From: Enterobacter sp. 10-1
GTDB taxonomy: Bacteria; Pseudomonadota; Gammaproteobacteria; Enterobacterales; Enterobacteriaceae
Direction of reading: 5' to 3'
DNA: 64,000 nucleotides
Assembly (NCBI GenBank): GCA_002270295.1
Contig: NISF01000003.1
Span: forward strand, 62,001 to 126,000
In this document: in pieces, positions 50,431 to 60,669 of the stretch
How positions within the stretch are numbered: position 1 is the stretch's first letter
Layout: each line of letters begins with the position of its first letter
Notes under the pieces: generated by a model
The model's input: the letters and a program-made list of their open reading frames with translations, nothing else
Told to the model about the DNA's origin: nothing
Database searches by the model: none
Program-made: the position numbers and the translations under genes

Positions 50431-50790
50431 TTAATTCACGATATCCAGCACCTGCTCCGGCGGTCGGCCGATCCGCGCCTCGCCGTGGCTGACGACGATA
50501 GGGCGTTCAATCAGCTTCGGATTGTCGACCATCGCCTGAATAAGCGCATCCTCGCTGAGCTGAGGGTCGGCAAGTTCTAATGACTTATACAGATCTTCCT
50601 TCTGGCGCATCAGCTCACGGGCGCTCACCATACCCAGCATTTTCAGCAGCTGGCGCAGCGTCGCCGCATCCGGCGGCGTCTCCAGATAGAGCACCACTTC
50701 AGGGTCGATACCGTTAGCCTTCAGCAGGCTCAGGGTGTCGCGGCTCTTGGAGCAGCGTGGGTTATGGTAAATTTTTACCGCGTCAGACAT
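50431..50790 (-). CDS. yfgD: ArsC-family protein YfgD
   Basis: A 119-residue thioredoxin-fold ArsC-like protein. The active-site Cys lies in NPRCSKSRDTL (Cys13), as in glutaredoxin-coupled arsenate reductases, with the C-terminal RPIVVSHGEARIGRP matching the conserved arginine region. No ars operon is near, so arsenate as the natural substrate is not shown. Nine bases downstream of bepA. Confidence 0.88.
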   Translation of the reverse strand: MSDAVKIYHNPRCSKSRDTLSLLKANGIDPEVVLYLETPPDAATLRQLLKMLGMVSARELMRQKEDLYKSLELADPQLSEDALIQAMVDNPKLIERPIVVSHGEARIGRPPEQVLDIVN

Positions 50791-50799
50791 GAGGTCTCC

Positions 50800-52263
50800 T
50801 TACATTTTTTGATATGGGCGGAATCGTTCCTGCAGCTGGCGCAGCTGATCGATGCGCGCATCGTAGCGAGCCTGCTGCAGGCTGCCCAACTTCACCTGTG
50901 AACTGGCGCTGCTGAGCAGCGAAATAGCCTGCGTAAGCTGGCCGACCAGCGCCACTCCTTCCGCACGGGCCGCCAGCTCCTGATCGCGATTACCGAGGGC
51001 CGCTTCCGCCTGCGCCAGCAGGTCCCAGCCGTTGCCATCGTCTTTATTATTAAAGGTGTAACGGTTAAGGATATTCGCCGCGTCGGCCGGCTGTCCGCCC
51101 TGCAGGTAGGCGTTAGCGAGGTTCAGCTGCAGTACCGGGTTGGTGCGGATCTCGCGGGCGTTTTTCAGTCGGTTAATCGCATCGGCCGTTTTCTTCTGGC
51201 CAAGGTCAATATCGGTTGCCAGATCGAGATACCAGGCATTTTGCGGATCGGCGCTCAGCAGAGGTTGCAGGGTTTTACGCGCAAGATCGTAGTTATTGCT
51301 GCCCATCGCCAGCAGGGCGTGGCCGTACTGCGCGGCGTGCTGCTCGCGGATATTGCCTTTCGCCCAGGCATCGAGCAGGTCGCTGCCGAGCTTATTGTCC
51401 CCGGAGTTATACATCCCCAGCGTTCTGGCCTTGGCCATATAAAAATCGGCCGATGATTGCACCACTACCGGACGCATCTGATTCGCGCGGTTGCGGGCGT
51501 CGGACAGGCGGCTTTCCGGTAACGGGTGGGTGAGCAGCATTTCCGGCGGGCGGGTGGAGTAGCGCGACTGGTCGAGCAGCTTGCTCATAAACGCCGGCAT
51601 CGCCTGCGGATCGAATCCGGAGCGCTGCAGCACCTGAATCCCGATGCGGTCAGCCTCTTCTTCATTCTGGCGGGTAAAGCTGATCAGCCCCTGCTGGGTG
51701 CCGGCCAGCGTGCCGGTGAGGGCCGCCATACCGGCCTGCGGGCTGGCCATCGCCAGCAGAATCGAGCCCAGCGCGCCAACCCAGGTCAGCGGGGCGTTGC
51801 GCCTTTGGTCTTCCATCGCGCGCGCGAGATGGCGCTGCGTGACGTGTGAAATTTCGTGCGCCATGACTGACGCCAGCTCACTCTCCGTATCCGAGTAGCG
51901 GAACAGGGCCGAGTGCAGCACAACGTTGCCGCCAAAGAAGGCGAAGGCGTTAATCTGGTCGTTATTGATCAGGTAGAAGTGGAAGGGGGTTCGCACCGAG
52001 TTGGCGTGCGAAACCAGGCGCATACCTAATCCGTTAATGTATTGCACCAGCAGCGGGTCGTTAATCAACGGAGCGCTGCCGCGCAGCTGGCGGACGTAGT
52101 AATCCCCCATCTGCATCTCCTGACCGATGGAAAGCGTGCTTCCTGCAGAGGTACCCATATCAGGCAGGGTATCTGCGGAGTCAGCAAAAGCAGGTAAAAT
52201 CGAACCCAGCGTCAGCGACGCTATCACGGTTGCCACCAGCGTTTTCTTTAACTGCCTGAACAT
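50800..52263 (-). CDS. bepA: Periplasmic chaperone/metalloprotease BepA
   Basis: M48 zinc protease and chaperone that matures LptD and degrades stalled outer-membrane proteins, 487 residues. Sec signal peptide (~1-27, ending AFADS). Zinc motif HEISH at 136-140 and a downstream Glu in [10 protein letters not shown] (~200). The C-terminal half is TPR repeats (~310-480) that contact the BAM complex. Its partner complex members bamB and bamC are also in this window. Confidence 0.96.
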   Translation of the reverse strand: MFRQLKKTLVATVIASLTLGSILPAFADSADTLPDMGTSAGSTLSIGQEMQMGDYYVRQLRGSAPLINDPLLVQYINGLGMRLVSHANSVRTPFHFYLINNDQINAFAFFGGNVVLHSALFRYSDTESELASVMAHEISHVTQRHLARAMEDQRRNAPLTWVGALGSILLAMASPQAGMAALTGTLAGTQQGLISFTRQNEEEADRIGIQVLQRSGFDPQAMPAFMSKLLDQSRYSTRPPEMLLTHPLPESRLSDARNRANQMRPVVVQSSADFYMAKARTLGMYNSGDNKLGSDLLDAWAKGNIREQHAAQYGHALLAMGSNNYDLARKTLQPLLSADPQNAWYLDLATDIDLGQKKTADAINRLKNAREIRTNPVLQLNLANAYLQGGQPADAANILNRYTFNNKDDGNGWDLLAQAEAALGNRDQELAARAEGVALVGQLTQAISLLSSASSQVKLGSLQQARYDARIDQLRQLQERFRPYQKM

Positions 52264-52488
52264 AACCTCTGTCCTGTTTATGTGGATGTGCCAGTTTGAC
52301 CGGTAGGGCGGTGGAATGTTCCATTTCCGCTTGTCCTGCGAGTTTAGCTGTCGTTGACGCCGTTGAAAATATGATATTGCTGCGGGAAGTCATGTTTGTG
52401 GTTTTGCTAATAAAAAGCGAAGTCTTTTTTGTGACGTTTAGATACAATTCCTCGGGTTGTTGCAGTTTTGCGCTTCAGGGAAGGGTTT

Positions 52489-53556
52489 ATGCTTGAGATG
52501 TTAATACAGTGGTACCGACGCCGGTTCAGCGATCCGGAGGCGATAGCGCTGCTGGTTATTTTGCTGGCTGGATTCGGCATTATGTTCTTTTTCAGCGGTC
52601 TGCTGGCGCCGTTACTGGTGGCTATCGTGCTGGCCTATCTGCTGGAGTGGCCGACCGTCAGGCTCGAGCGCGTGGGGCTATCGCGTACCTGGGCGACGTC
52701 GTTCGTTCTGATACTGTTTGTCGGTATTTTGCTGCTGATGGCCTTCGTGGTGATGCCCGTCGCCTGGCAGCAGGGGATCTATCTGATTCGCGATATGCCG
52801 GGCATGCTGAATAAGCTCTCCGATTTTGCCGCCACCGTGCCGCGCCGCTATCCGGCGCTGATGGATGCCGGGATTATCGACGCGATGGCTGACAATATGC
52901 GTAACCGCATGCTGACCGTCGGCGATTCGGTGGTGAAGTACTCCCTGGCCTCGCTGGTCGGTTTATTGACCCTGGCGGTCTATCTGGTGCTGGTACCGCT
53001 GATGGTTTTCTTCCTGCTGAAAGACAAAGAGCAGATGCTGAACGCCGTACGCCGCGTGCTGCCGCGTAACCGCGGGCTAGCAGGGCAGGTGTGGAAGGAG
53101 ATGAATCAGCAAATCACCAACTACATTCGCGGTAAGGTGCTGGAGATGATCGTCGTCGGCGTGGCGACGTGGATCGGCTTTATCCTCTTTGGGCTCAACT
53201 ATTCGCTGCTGCTGGCGGTGCTGGTCGGGTTCTCGGTGCTGATCCCCTACATCGGCGCCTTCGTGGTCACCATCCCGGTGGTGGGCGTGGCGCTGTTTCA
53301 GTTCGGCGCGGGCACCGAGTTCTGGAGCCTGTTTGCGGTATACCTGATTATTCAAGGGCTGGATGGCAACCTGCTGGTGCCGGTGCTGTTCTCCGAAGCG
53401 GTTAACCTGCATCCGCTGGTGATTATTCTGTCGGTGGTTATCTTTGGCGGGCTGTGGGGATTCTGGGGCGTATTCTTTGCCATCCCGCTGGCGACCTTAA
53501 TCAAGGCGGTGGTGCACGCCTGGCCGGACGGACTGGTGGTAGAAGACGATAAGTAG
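52489..53556 (+). CDS. perM: AI-2E transporter/permease family protein PerM
   Basis: A 355-residue membrane protein of the UPF0118/AI-2E exporter family, seven or eight segments in the typical pattern with a soluble helical region at ~95-150 (RDMPGMLNKLSDFAATVPRR). ATG at 52489 gives MLEMLIQWYRRRFSDPEA, the family start; function not settled. It is divergent from bepA and convergent with bcp. Confidence 0.9.
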   Translation: MLEMLIQWYRRRFSDPEAIALLVILLAGFGIMFFFSGLLAPLLVAIVLAYLLEWPTVRLERVGLSRTWATSFVLILFVGILLLMAFVVMPVAWQQGIYLIRDMPGMLNKLSDFAATVPRRYPALMDAGIIDAMADNMRNRMLTVGDSVVKYSLASLVGLLTLAVYLVLVPLMVFFLLKDKEQMLNAVRRVLPRNRGLAGQVWKEMNQQITNYIRGKVLEMIVVGVATWIGFILFGLNYSLLLAVLVGFSVLIPYIGAFVVTIPVVGVALFQFGAGTEFWSLFAVYLIIQGLDGNLLVPVLFSEAVNLHPLVIILSVVIFGGLWGFWGVFFAIPLATLIKAVVHAWPDGLVVEDDK

Positions 53557-53588
53557 CGCGACGGCTTGACGAACGAAAGTGCTAAAAC

Positions 53589-53620
53589 GGACGCCGGGTC
53601 AGTGAAATGCCCCGGCGTCC
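53589..53620. terminator. Hairpin between perM and bcp
   Basis: Perfect 10-bp stem GGACGCCGGG/CCCGGCGTCC with a 12-base loop between convergent genes, no T-tract. Confidence 0.58.
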
Positions 53621-53636
53621 CGCGTTCAATAAAACG

Positions 53637-54107
53637 TTAACCGTTTTCTTTCAGCCAGTTCAGCACCACGTCGTGGTGATTGCTGGTTTTGAAGTTATCA
53701 AACACGTGTTCAACTTTGCCATCTGTATCAATCAGGAAACTAATACGGTGAATACCGTCGTAGGTTTTCCCCATAAACGATTTTTCGCCCCAGATACCAA
53801 ACTGCTCGCAGACCTGATGGTTTTCATCAGACAGCAGCGTGAAGTTCAGCAGCTCTTTTTCGGCGAAACGGGAGAGTTTTTCTGGTTTATCCGTACTGAT
53901 GCCCAGTACCTCAACGCCCGCTTTCTTTAAGTCATCCATATTATCGCGCAGGCCGCAGGCCTGAACGGTACAGCCCGGGGTCATGGCTTTCGGGTAAAAA
54001 TAAACCAGAACACGCTGTCCCTGGAAGTCGGTCAAATTTACTTCCTCGCCGTCCTGGTCTGGTAAGCTAAATTTCGGTGCAATATCACCGGCTTTCAGTG
54101 GATTCAT
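53637..54107 (-). CDS. bcp: Thioredoxin-dependent thiol peroxidase (Bcp/PrxQ)
   Basis: Peroxiredoxin reducing hydroperoxides with thioredoxin, 156 residues as in E. coli. Peroxidatic Cys46 in PGCTVQAC and resolving Cys51 in the same motif, the atypical 2-Cys PrxQ layout. Thioredoxin-like fold without signal peptide. It lies three bases downstream of gcvR on the same strand. Confidence 0.96.
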   Translation of the reverse strand: MNPLKAGDIAPKFSLPDQDGEEVNLTDFQGQRVLVYFYPKAMTPGCTVQACGLRDNMDDLKKAGVEVLGISTDKPEKLSRFAEKELLNFTLLSDENHQVCEQFGIWGEKSFMGKTYDGIHRISFLIDTDGKVEHVFDNFKTSNHHDVVLNWLKENG

Positions 54108-54110
54108 TAC

Positions 54111-54680
54111 TCAAACTCCATCCTGTTCATCATGCTGTGAATAATTAACGATGTTAATACTGCCTTGTGCGTTCAGTTCTGTACATAGGGCTTTGAACGC
54201 TTGTTCGATATTTGATGCATTTTGCGTAGCGGGACTGTGCGCCGATATCTGGATGAAGAGTTGGGCTGAATCGTCATCGCCGCCGATCTGGGTACGAGAA
54301 ACCAGTTCGGCGATATTCATATTCCACGCGTCAAACAGGGCGGTGAAGCGCTCGATAATATGCGGCGAGTCCGGTACCTCAACCTGGACCCAGACGGTGT
54401 TTGGCATGGCCTGAGGCGGCCGAGCGGTTGTCCGTTTCATCACGATCAGCAGATCCAGCTCGGCACCTTTCAGCGGTAGGGTCGATTCAATCAGGTTAAT
54501 CGCATTCCACGTACCAGAAAGCAGCATGATAAACGTAAATTCGTCACCGAGCATGGCCAGCCGGCTGTCTTCGATATTACAGCCGCAGCTGCTGACGTGG
54601 CGGGTGATCGTATTCACGATGCCGGGACGGTCAGCGCCCAAAGCGGTAATAACCAGATAGTGTTGTAATGAGGCGGTCAA
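54111..54680 (-). CDS. gcvR: Glycine cleavage system repressor GcvR (TTG start)
   Basis: ACT-domain protein that binds GcvA and represses the gcv operon; 189 residues. The TTG at 54680 (read MTASLQHYLVITALG) is chosen because AAGGA is correctly placed and the family N-terminus begins there; an in-frame ATG 11 codons upstream has no ribosome site. Two ACT domains (~8-85 and ~96-170), the first with DRPGIVNTITRHV. Co-transcribed with bcp. Confidence 0.9.
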   Translation of the reverse strand: MTASLQHYLVITALGADRPGIVNTITRHVSSCGCNIEDSRLAMLGDEFTFIMLLSGTWNAINLIESTLPLKGAELDLLIVMKRTTARPPQAMPNTVWVQVEVPDSPHIIERFTALFDAWNMNIAELVSRTQIGGDDDSAQLFIQISAHSPATQNASNIEQAFKALCTELNAQGSINIVNYSQHDEQDGV

Positions 54681-54833
54681 ACCTGTTCTTCCTTTAAAAA
54701 GGTGAGGTAACATTAGGAAAGCATAAAAAAAACCGGCATACAACATCCCTGAAGGCATCGGGTCTCTTGCTTTTATTACGGCACCAAACGTAACATTGAG
54801 AATCTTGTCGCACTTCTGCTCTGAGGATGGCCC

Positions 54834-55712
54834 ATGTTCACGGGAAGTATTGTAGCGCTTGTCACGCCGATGGATGAAAACGGTAACGTCTGCCGGACAA
54901 GCCTGAAAAAACTGATTGATTACCATGTCGCCAGCGGAACCTCGGCGATCGTTTCGGTAGGGACTACCGGTGAGTCCGCGACGTTGAGCCATGAAGAGCA
55001 TGGCGACGTTGTGATGATGACGCTTGAGCTGGCCGACGGGCGTATCCCGGTTATCGCGGGGACCGGTGCAAATGCAACCGCAGAGGCGATCAGCCTGACC
55101 CAGCGTTTCAACGACAGCGGAGTAGTTGGCTGCCTGACGGTAACCCCTTATTACAACCGCCCGACCCAGGAAGGCCTGTTCCAACACTTTAAAGCCATCG
55201 CAGAACACACCGACCTGCCGCAAATCCTGTATAATGTGCCGTCCCGTACCGGCTGCGATATGCTGCCGGAAACCGTCGGCCGCCTGGCGGAAGTAAAAAA
55301 TATTATCGGTATTAAGGAAGCGACGGGGAACTTAAGTCGCGTTCATCAGATCAAAGAGCTGGTTTCAGACGACTTTATTCTGCTGAGCGGCGATGACGCG
55401 ACCGGAATGGACTTTATGCAGCTGGGTGGTCATGGCGTGATTTCCGTCACCGCAAACGCTGCGGCGCGTGAAATGGCGGACATGTGCCGACTGGCTCTGG
55501 CGGGTCAATTTGCCGAAGCGCGGGCGATTAACCAGCGTCTGATGCCATTGCATACAAAATTATTTGTCGAACCCAACCCTATCCCCGTGAAATGGGCATG
55601 TAAGGCGTTGGGTCTTGTGGCGACCGATACGCTGCGCCTGCCGATGACGCCGATTACCGAAGAAGGTAAGAAGGCGGTAACCGCAGCGCTGAAGCATGCC
55701 GGTCTGCTGTAA
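54834..55712 (+). CDS. dapA: 4-hydroxy-tetrahydrodipicolinate synthase
   Basis: First committed step of lysine and diaminopimelate synthesis, condensing pyruvate with aspartate semialdehyde. 292 residues, identical in length to E. coli. Schiff-base Lys161 is in IGIKEATG; Tyr133 in YNVPSRTG. The [13 protein letters not shown] segment binds substrate. Operon with bamC, 16 bases apart. Confidence 0.98.
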   Translation: MFTGSIVALVTPMDENGNVCRTSLKKLIDYHVASGTSAIVSVGTTGESATLSHEEHGDVVMMTLELADGRIPVIAGTGANATAEAISLTQRFNDSGVVGCLTVTPYYNRPTQEGLFQHFKAIAEHTDLPQILYNVPSRTGCDMLPETVGRLAEVKNIIGIKEATGNLSRVHQIKELVSDDFILLSGDDATGMDFMQLGGHGVISVTANAAAREMADMCRLALAGQFAEARAINQRLMPLHTKLFVEPNPIPVKWACKALGLVATDTLRLPMTPITEEGKKAVTAALKHAGLL

Positions 55713-55728
55713 AGTTTAGGGAGATTTG

Positions 55729-56763
55729 ATGGCTTACTCAGTACAGAAGTCGCGCCTGGCGAAGGTTGCGGGTGTTTCATTGGTCCTGCTTCTCGCGGCC
55801 TGTAGTTCGGATTCGCGCTACAAGCGTCAGGTTAGCGGCGACGAGGTTTACCTGCAAGCTACGCCGCTCAGCGAGCTTCACGCGCCTGCGGGGATGATCC
55901 TGCCGGTTCAGGTTGGCGATTATAATATTCCGGTTGCGACCAGCGCCGGCGCGGTGGGTAAAGCTCTGGACATTCGTCCACCGGCCCAGCCTTTGGCCCT
56001 GGTAAACGGCGCACGCACTCAGTTTAATGGCGACACTTCGACGCTGATGGTGGAAAACAGCCGCAGCGGTTCGCTGTGGGCGCAGGTCACCAGCATCCTG
56101 CAGTCAAAAAACTACGTCATCACCAAACGTGACGATGCCAGCCAGACGCTGAACACCGACTGGGTGGAGTGGAGTCGCCTCGATGAAGACCAGCAGTACC
56201 GTGGTCGCTATCAAATCTCAGTTAAACCGCAGGGCTATCAGCAGGCGGTGGTGGTGAAGCTGGTTAACCTCGAGCAGGCCGGGAAACCGGTATCCGATCC
56301 GGCATCGCTGCAGCGCTACAGCACCTCTATGCTGAACGTCATTTCCGAAGGTCTGGACATGAACGCCACCAGCGCTCAGAACGCGGCGCAGAAAAACGCC
56401 GGCGCGACCTTCGACGTGCAGAGCGCTGCCGATGATACCGGTCTGCCGATGCTGGTTGTCCGCGCACCGTTTAACCTCGTGTGGCAACGTCTGCCGGGCG
56501 CGCTGGAAAAAGCGGGCATGAAGGTGACCGACAGCACGCGCTCTCAGGGCAGCATGGCGCTGACCTACAAGCCGCTGTCTGACAGCAGCTGGCAGGAGCT
56601 GGGTGCCCACGATCCGCAGCTGGTTTCAGGTGACTACAAACTGCAGGTCGGCGATCTTGATAACCGCAGCAGCCTGCAGTTCATCGACCCGAAAGGTCAT
56701 ACGCTGACCCAGTCGCAGAATGATGCGCTGGTTGCCGTATTCCAGGCCGCATTCGGTAAGTAA
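55729..56763 (+). CDS. bamC: Outer-membrane assembly lipoprotein BamC
   Basis: BAM complex lipoprotein, 344 residues. Start [15 protein letters not shown] with GGGAG upstream; the TTG one codon earlier is not used. Lipobox LLAAC then SS, so outer-membrane sorting. Unstructured N-terminal lasso (~27-95) then two helix-grip domains. Same order as in related genomes, dapA-bamC-purC. Confidence 0.96.
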   Translation: MAYSVQKSRLAKVAGVSLVLLLAACSSDSRYKRQVSGDEVYLQATPLSELHAPAGMILPVQVGDYNIPVATSAGAVGKALDIRPPAQPLALVNGARTQFNGDTSTLMVENSRSGSLWAQVTSILQSKNYVITKRDDASQTLNTDWVEWSRLDEDQQYRGRYQISVKPQGYQQAVVVKLVNLEQAGKPVSDPASLQRYSTSMLNVISEGLDMNATSAQNAAQKNAGATFDVQSAADDTGLPMLVVRAPFNLVWQRLPGALEKAGMKVTDSTRSQGSMALTYKPLSDSSWQELGAHDPQLVSGDYKLQVGDLDNRSSLQFIDPKGHTLTQSQNDALVAVFQAAFGK

Positions 56764-56768
56764 TAAAC

Positions 56769-56795
56769 AGGGCTGGAGCAATCCGGCCCTTTTTT
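56769..56795 (+). terminator. Intrinsic terminator after bamC
   Basis: Arms AGGGCTGG and CCGGCCCT pair with one mismatch and are followed by six T. The purC -10 (TATAGT, 56799) follows within a few bases, so terminator and next promoter are fused. Confidence 0.8.
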
Positions 56796-56798
56796 CTG

Positions 56799-56821
56799 TA
56801 TAGTGACGCAAACGTGTGCGT
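56799..56821 (+). promoter_or_regulatory. purC promoter -10 and PurR operator
   Basis: TATAGT at 56799-56804; PurR-type site ACGCAAACGTGTGCGT at 56806-56821 matches 15 of 16 positions, the best in the window. It covers the start site, a position that would block initiation. Confidence 0.82.
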
Positions 56822-56872
56822 CGGCAGAAAAACGCAATTTTTATCGTCTATATCTTCACTGGAGTGACAAAG

Positions 56873-57586
56873 ATGAACAAGCAAGCTGAGTTGTATCGTG
56901 GTAAAGCGAAAACCGTTTACAGCACCGAGAACCCGGACCTGCTGATACTCGAGTTCCGTAACGATACTTCAGCAGGGGATGGCGCGCGCATTGAACAGTT
57001 CGATCGTAAGGGGATGGTGAATAACAAGTTTAACCATTTCATTATGAGCAAGCTGGAAGAAGCCGGCATCCCGACCCAGATGGAAGCGCTACTTTCTGAC
57101 ACCGAGTGCCTGGTGAAAAAGCTGGAGATGGTTCCGGTTGAGTGCGTAGTCCGCAACCGTGCGGCCGGCTCTCTGGTTAAGCGTCTGGGCATCGAAGAAG
57201 GTATTGAGCTGAACCCGCCGCTGTTTGACCTGTTCCTGAAAAATGACGCGATGCACGACCCGATGGTCAACGAGTCCTACTGCGAAACGTTCGGCTGGGT
57301 GAATAAAAAGAACCTGGCCCGCATGCAGGAGCTGACCTTCAAAGCTAACGATGTGCTGAAAAAGCTGTTTGACGACGCGGGCCTGATCCTCGTCGACTTC
57401 AAGCTGGAGTTTGGCCTGTTTAAAGGCGAAGTGGTGCTGGGCGATGAGTTCTCGCCGGATGGCAGCCGCCTGTGGGATAAAAATACCCTCGATAAAATGG
57501 ACAAAGACCGCTTCCGCCAGAGCCTCGGCGGCCTGATTGAAGCCTACGAAGAAGTGGCCCATCGCCTTGGCGTTAAGCTCGACTAA
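56873..57586 (+). CDS. purC: SAICAR synthetase
   Basis: Phosphoribosylaminoimidazole-succinocarboxamide synthase, ATP-dependent joining of CAIR and aspartate; 237 residues. The start [18 protein letters not shown] is 19 codons inside the frame and has GGAG upstream. Signatures [13 protein letters not shown] (~83-95) and LVDFKLEFG (~179-187). Under PurR control by the operator upstream. Confidence 0.98.
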   Translation: MNKQAELYRGKAKTVYSTENPDLLILEFRNDTSAGDGARIEQFDRKGMVNNKFNHFIMSKLEEAGIPTQMEALLSDTECLVKKLEMVPVECVVRNRAAGSLVKRLGIEEGIELNPPLFDLFLKNDAMHDPMVNESYCETFGWVNKKNLARMQELTFKANDVLKKLFDDAGLILVDFKLEFGLFKGEVVLGDEFSPDGSRLWDKNTLDKMDKDRFRQSLGGLIEAYEEVAHRLGVKLD

Positions 57587-57595
57587 ACCTCCCTT

Positions 57596-57623
57596 CGCCA
57601 GAAGGTAGCTCTACCTTCTGGCG
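57596..57623 (+). terminator. Perfect 13-bp hairpin after purC
   Basis: Arms CGCCAGAAGGTAG and CTACCTTCTGGCG with a 2-base centre, nine bases after the purC stop, followed by a T-rich stretch (CTCTTCTTGTTGTTT). Confidence 0.7.
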
Positions 57624-57707
57624 CTCTTCTTGTTGTTTCCAGTGGTAATCCTGCGCCGAACCGCCTACGATCTCTCATATTCGACAACTTGATGGATTGA
57701 GGTGCCT

Positions 57708-58580
57708 ATGCGCTGGCAAGGACGTCGCGAAAGCGACAATGTAGAAGATCGACGTAATGATTCCGGCTCGCCCCTGGGCGGAGGCGGCGGTGGCTTCCGT
57801 CTTCCCAGCGGGAAGGGCGGTATCGTCCTGCTGATTATCGTGCTGGTTGCGGGCTATTACGGCGTGGATTTGACCGGCATGCTGACCGGAGAGCCCGTTT
57901 CACAGCAGCAAACCACCACCCAACGCTCTGTCAGCCCGCAGGAAGAGCAGGCCGCGAAGTTTACCAAGGTGATTCTTGCGGATACCGAAGATACCTGGGG
58001 CGCTATCTTCCAAAAGATGGGCCGTCAGTACCCGCAGCCGAAGCTGGTGCTCTATCGCGGGGCGACGCGGACCGGTTGCGGTACCGGCCAGTCCGTTATG
58101 GGGCCGTTCTACTGCCCGGCTGATAGCACGGTCTACATCGATCTCTCGTTCTACGATGAGATGAAAAACAAGCTCGGCGCGGACGGCGATTTTGCTCAGG
58201 CCTACGTGATTGCTCACGAGGTCGGGCATCACGTGCAGAAGCTGCTGGGCATTGAATCCAAAGTGCGTCAGCTGCAGCAGCACGCGTCGCAGGCTGAAGT
58301 TAACCGCCTGTCGGTGAAAATGGAGCTGCAGGCCGACTGCTTTGCCGGCGTCTGGGGTCACAGCATGCAGAATCAGGACGTTATGGAAACCGGCGATCTG
58401 CAGGAAGCGCTGAATGCCGCAGAGGCCATTGGTGACGACCGTCTGCAGCAGCAAAGCCAGGGGCGCATCGTCCCGGACAGCTTTACCCACGGTACTTCGC
58501 AGCAGCGCTATACCTGGTTTAAGCGCGGTTTTGACAGCGGAGACCCGGCGCAGTGCAATACGTTTGGTAATGCGCTCTGA
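57708..58580 (+). CDS. ypfJ: Neutral zinc metallopeptidase family protein YpfJ
   Basis: A 290-residue protein: a basic, Gly/Arg-rich N-terminal tail, one membrane span (~42-58, [17 protein letters not shown]), then a periplasmic domain with HEVGHH (~168-173), the zincin motif, and a downstream [12 protein letters not shown] supplying the third ligand. Start at 57708 is chosen by its GAGG and family length. No demonstrated substrate. Confidence 0.88.
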   Translation: MRWQGRRESDNVEDRRNDSGSPLGGGGGGFRLPSGKGGIVLLIIVLVAGYYGVDLTGMLTGEPVSQQQTTTQRSVSPQEEQAAKFTKVILADTEDTWGAIFQKMGRQYPQPKLVLYRGATRTGCGTGQSVMGPFYCPADSTVYIDLSFYDEMKNKLGADGDFAQAYVIAHEVGHHVQKLLGIESKVRQLQQHASQAEVNRLSVKMELQADCFAGVWGHSMQNQDVMETGDLQEALNAAEAIGDDRLQQQSQGRIVPDSFTHGTSQQRYTWFKRGFDSGDPAQCNTFGNAL

Positions 58581-58592
58581 TCGCCGCTGTAA

Positions 58593-60593
58593 ATGGATGA
58601 ATTACTTAACCTGACGGCCCGGATGGCGCAGCAGGGCATTCGTCGCCTGCTGGTGCTCAGCGGCGACGAAGCGTGGTGCCTGCAGCAGGCGCTGGCGCTG
58701 CGTGAACGGCTGGCCGGGGACGGTCTGTGGATCTCCCCCCAGCCGATGCCGGCGCCCTCGGGTTCTCCCGGCGCCCTGAAGTCTCTGCTCGGACGCGAAT
58801 ACCAGCACGCTTTCTTTGACGCCCGCAGCGGCTTCGACGTGGCGGCGTTTGCCGCTCTGTGCGGCACGCTGCGCGCCGGAAGCTGGCTGGTGCTGCTGAC
58901 CCCTCCTTTTGCACGCTGGCCGACGCAGCCGGACGCGGACTCGCTGCGCTGGAGCGATGCGCCGGACCCCATCCCAACCCCCAACTTTGTGCAGCGCTTT
59001 TGCCGGCTGGCCGCAGCGGCTAAAGAGGCGCTGGTCTGGCGGCAGGGCGAGGCGCCGCGCCTGCCGGATGCCGCGCCTCGCCCTCTGTGGCATCCAGCCG
59101 ATGGCCGGCCCCAGGCCGAACAGGCGGCCGTCCTTGCCGACCTGGCCGCTCTCCCTCCCGGCATTGCCGCGGTAACCGCCGAGCGCGGGCGGGGGAAATC
59201 GGCGCTGGCGGGAATGCTGATTCGACAGCTGGGAGGCGATGCGATCGTGACCGCCCCCGCGCGCGGCGCCACGGACGTTATCGCGGCGTTTGCCGGGGAG
59301 CATTTCCGTTTTATGGCCCCCGACGCGCTGCTGGCGTCCGAGGTTAACGCCTCGTGGCTGATCGTTGACGAAGCGGCCGCCATTCCCGGGCCGCTGCTGC
59401 GCCGGCTGGTGGCGCGCTTCCCGCGTACTCTGCTGACCACAACCGTACAGGGGTATGAAGGAACCGGTCGCGGTTTTTTGCTTAAATTTTGTTCTGGCTT
59501 CACGCAGCTGCGCCAGTTTAGCCTCTCTGCGCCCGTTCGCTGGGCGCCCGGCTGCCCGCTGGAGGCGCTGGTGAGCGAACTGCTGCTATTTGGTGATGAG
59601 TCCTTTATGCATCCACCGCAGGGCCAGGCGGTGCTGGAAACGGTACATCAGGCCAGCTGGCGGCTGCGGCCGTCCCTGCCGGAGGCGATGTATCAGCTCC
59701 TTTCCGGCGCACACTATCGTACGTCGCCGCTGGATTTACGCCGGATGATGGACGCTCCCGGGCAGCGGTTTATCTGCGCGCGTGCCGGGAGCCACGTTGC
59801 CGGAGCGCTGTGGCTGGTAGAGGAGGGCGCTCTTGCCCCCGCTCTCAGTCAGGCGGTGTGGGCGGGATACCGCCGCCCGCGCGGTAATCTGGTGGCCCAG
59901 TCGCTGGCGGCGCACGGCGGCACTCCGCTGGCCGCTACGCTGGTGGCGCGACGGATCGGCCGCATTGCCGTACATCCGTCGCGCCAGCGCGAAGGGTTAG
60001 GCCAGGCGCTGGTGGCGAAGGCCGTGGCCGAGGCGGATGGGCTTGACTACCTCTCGGTGAGCTTTGGCTATACCGCTGAGCTCTGGCGCTTCTGGCAGCG
60101 CTGCGGCTTTACGCTGGTGCGTCTCGGTACGCACCGTGAAGCGAGCAGCGGCTGCTATACGGCGATGGCGCTCTATCCGTTAACGCCTGCGGGCCACCGC
60201 TTACGCCAGCAGGAGCTGGCGCGGCTGCGGCGCGATGAGTATTGGCTGCGCGCATGGCGGGAAGAGGCGCTGCCGCTGCCGGTTGCCGAGGCTGCTATGC
60301 TGACGGAAGAGGACTGGATCGAGGCCGCCGGGTTTGCTTTTGCCCACCGCCCGCTGCTGGCGACGATTGGCTGCCTGAACCGCCTGCTGCTGCGGGTCGA
60401 TCTGCCGCTTCCGGCTCTGCGCGCCCGCCTGCGACGACAGGATGAGGCCGAACTCTGCGCTTCTCTGCAGCTTGCCGGACGCAAAGCGCTGCTGGCAAGG
60501 TTACGCGAGGAGGTGGGGCAGGCGCTGTTCAGCCTGGATGCGGCCCGCGCCGATGAGCTGCGTCAGCGGGTTGAGCAACTGCAATTTTTTTAA
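58593..60593 (+). CDS. tmcA: tRNA(Met) cytidine acetyltransferase
   Basis: Acetylates C34 of elongator tRNA-Met (ac4C) with acetyl-CoA and ATP, 666 residues. N-terminal DUF1726, helicase-like core with Walker A ERGRGKSALAG (~197-207) and DEAA in VDEAAAIPGPLLRRLV (~262-277), and a GNAT domain with RIAVHPSRQREGLGQAL (~461-477). The helix-rich C-terminal part binds tRNA. It starts 12 bases after ypfJ with a weak ribosome site. Confidence 0.95.
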   Translation: MDELLNLTARMAQQGIRRLLVLSGDEAWCLQQALALRERLAGDGLWISPQPMPAPSGSPGALKSLLGREYQHAFFDARSGFDVAAFAALCGTLRAGSWLVLLTPPFARWPTQPDADSLRWSDAPDPIPTPNFVQRFCRLAAAAKEALVWRQGEAPRLPDAAPRPLWHPADGRPQAEQAAVLADLAALPPGIAAVTAERGRGKSALAGMLIRQLGGDAIVTAPARGATDVIAAFAGEHFRFMAPDALLASEVNASWLIVDEAAAIPGPLLRRLVARFPRTLLTTTVQGYEGTGRGFLLKFCSGFTQLRQFSLSAPVRWAPGCPLEALVSELLLFGDESFMHPPQGQAVLETVHQASWRLRPSLPEAMYQLLSGAHYRTSPLDLRRMMDAPGQRFICARAGSHVAGALWLVEEGALAPALSQAVWAGYRRPRGNLVAQSLAAHGGTPLAATLVARRIGRIAVHPSRQREGLGQALVAKAVAEADGLDYLSVSFGYTAELWRFWQRCGFTLVRLGTHREASSGCYTAMALYPLTPAGHRLRQQELARLRRDEYWLRAWREEALPLPVAEAAMLTEEDWIEAAGFAFAHRPLLATIGCLNRLLLRVDLPLPALRARLRRQDEAELCASLQLAGRKALLARLREEVGQALFSLDAARADELRQRVEQLQFF

Positions 60594-60669
60594 CTAACTC
60601 ATTCAGTTAAATGTCATGGTCATATTTTATCTGCGGCGTAAACTGCCCGCGTAGACAAAGGAGAAAGCC

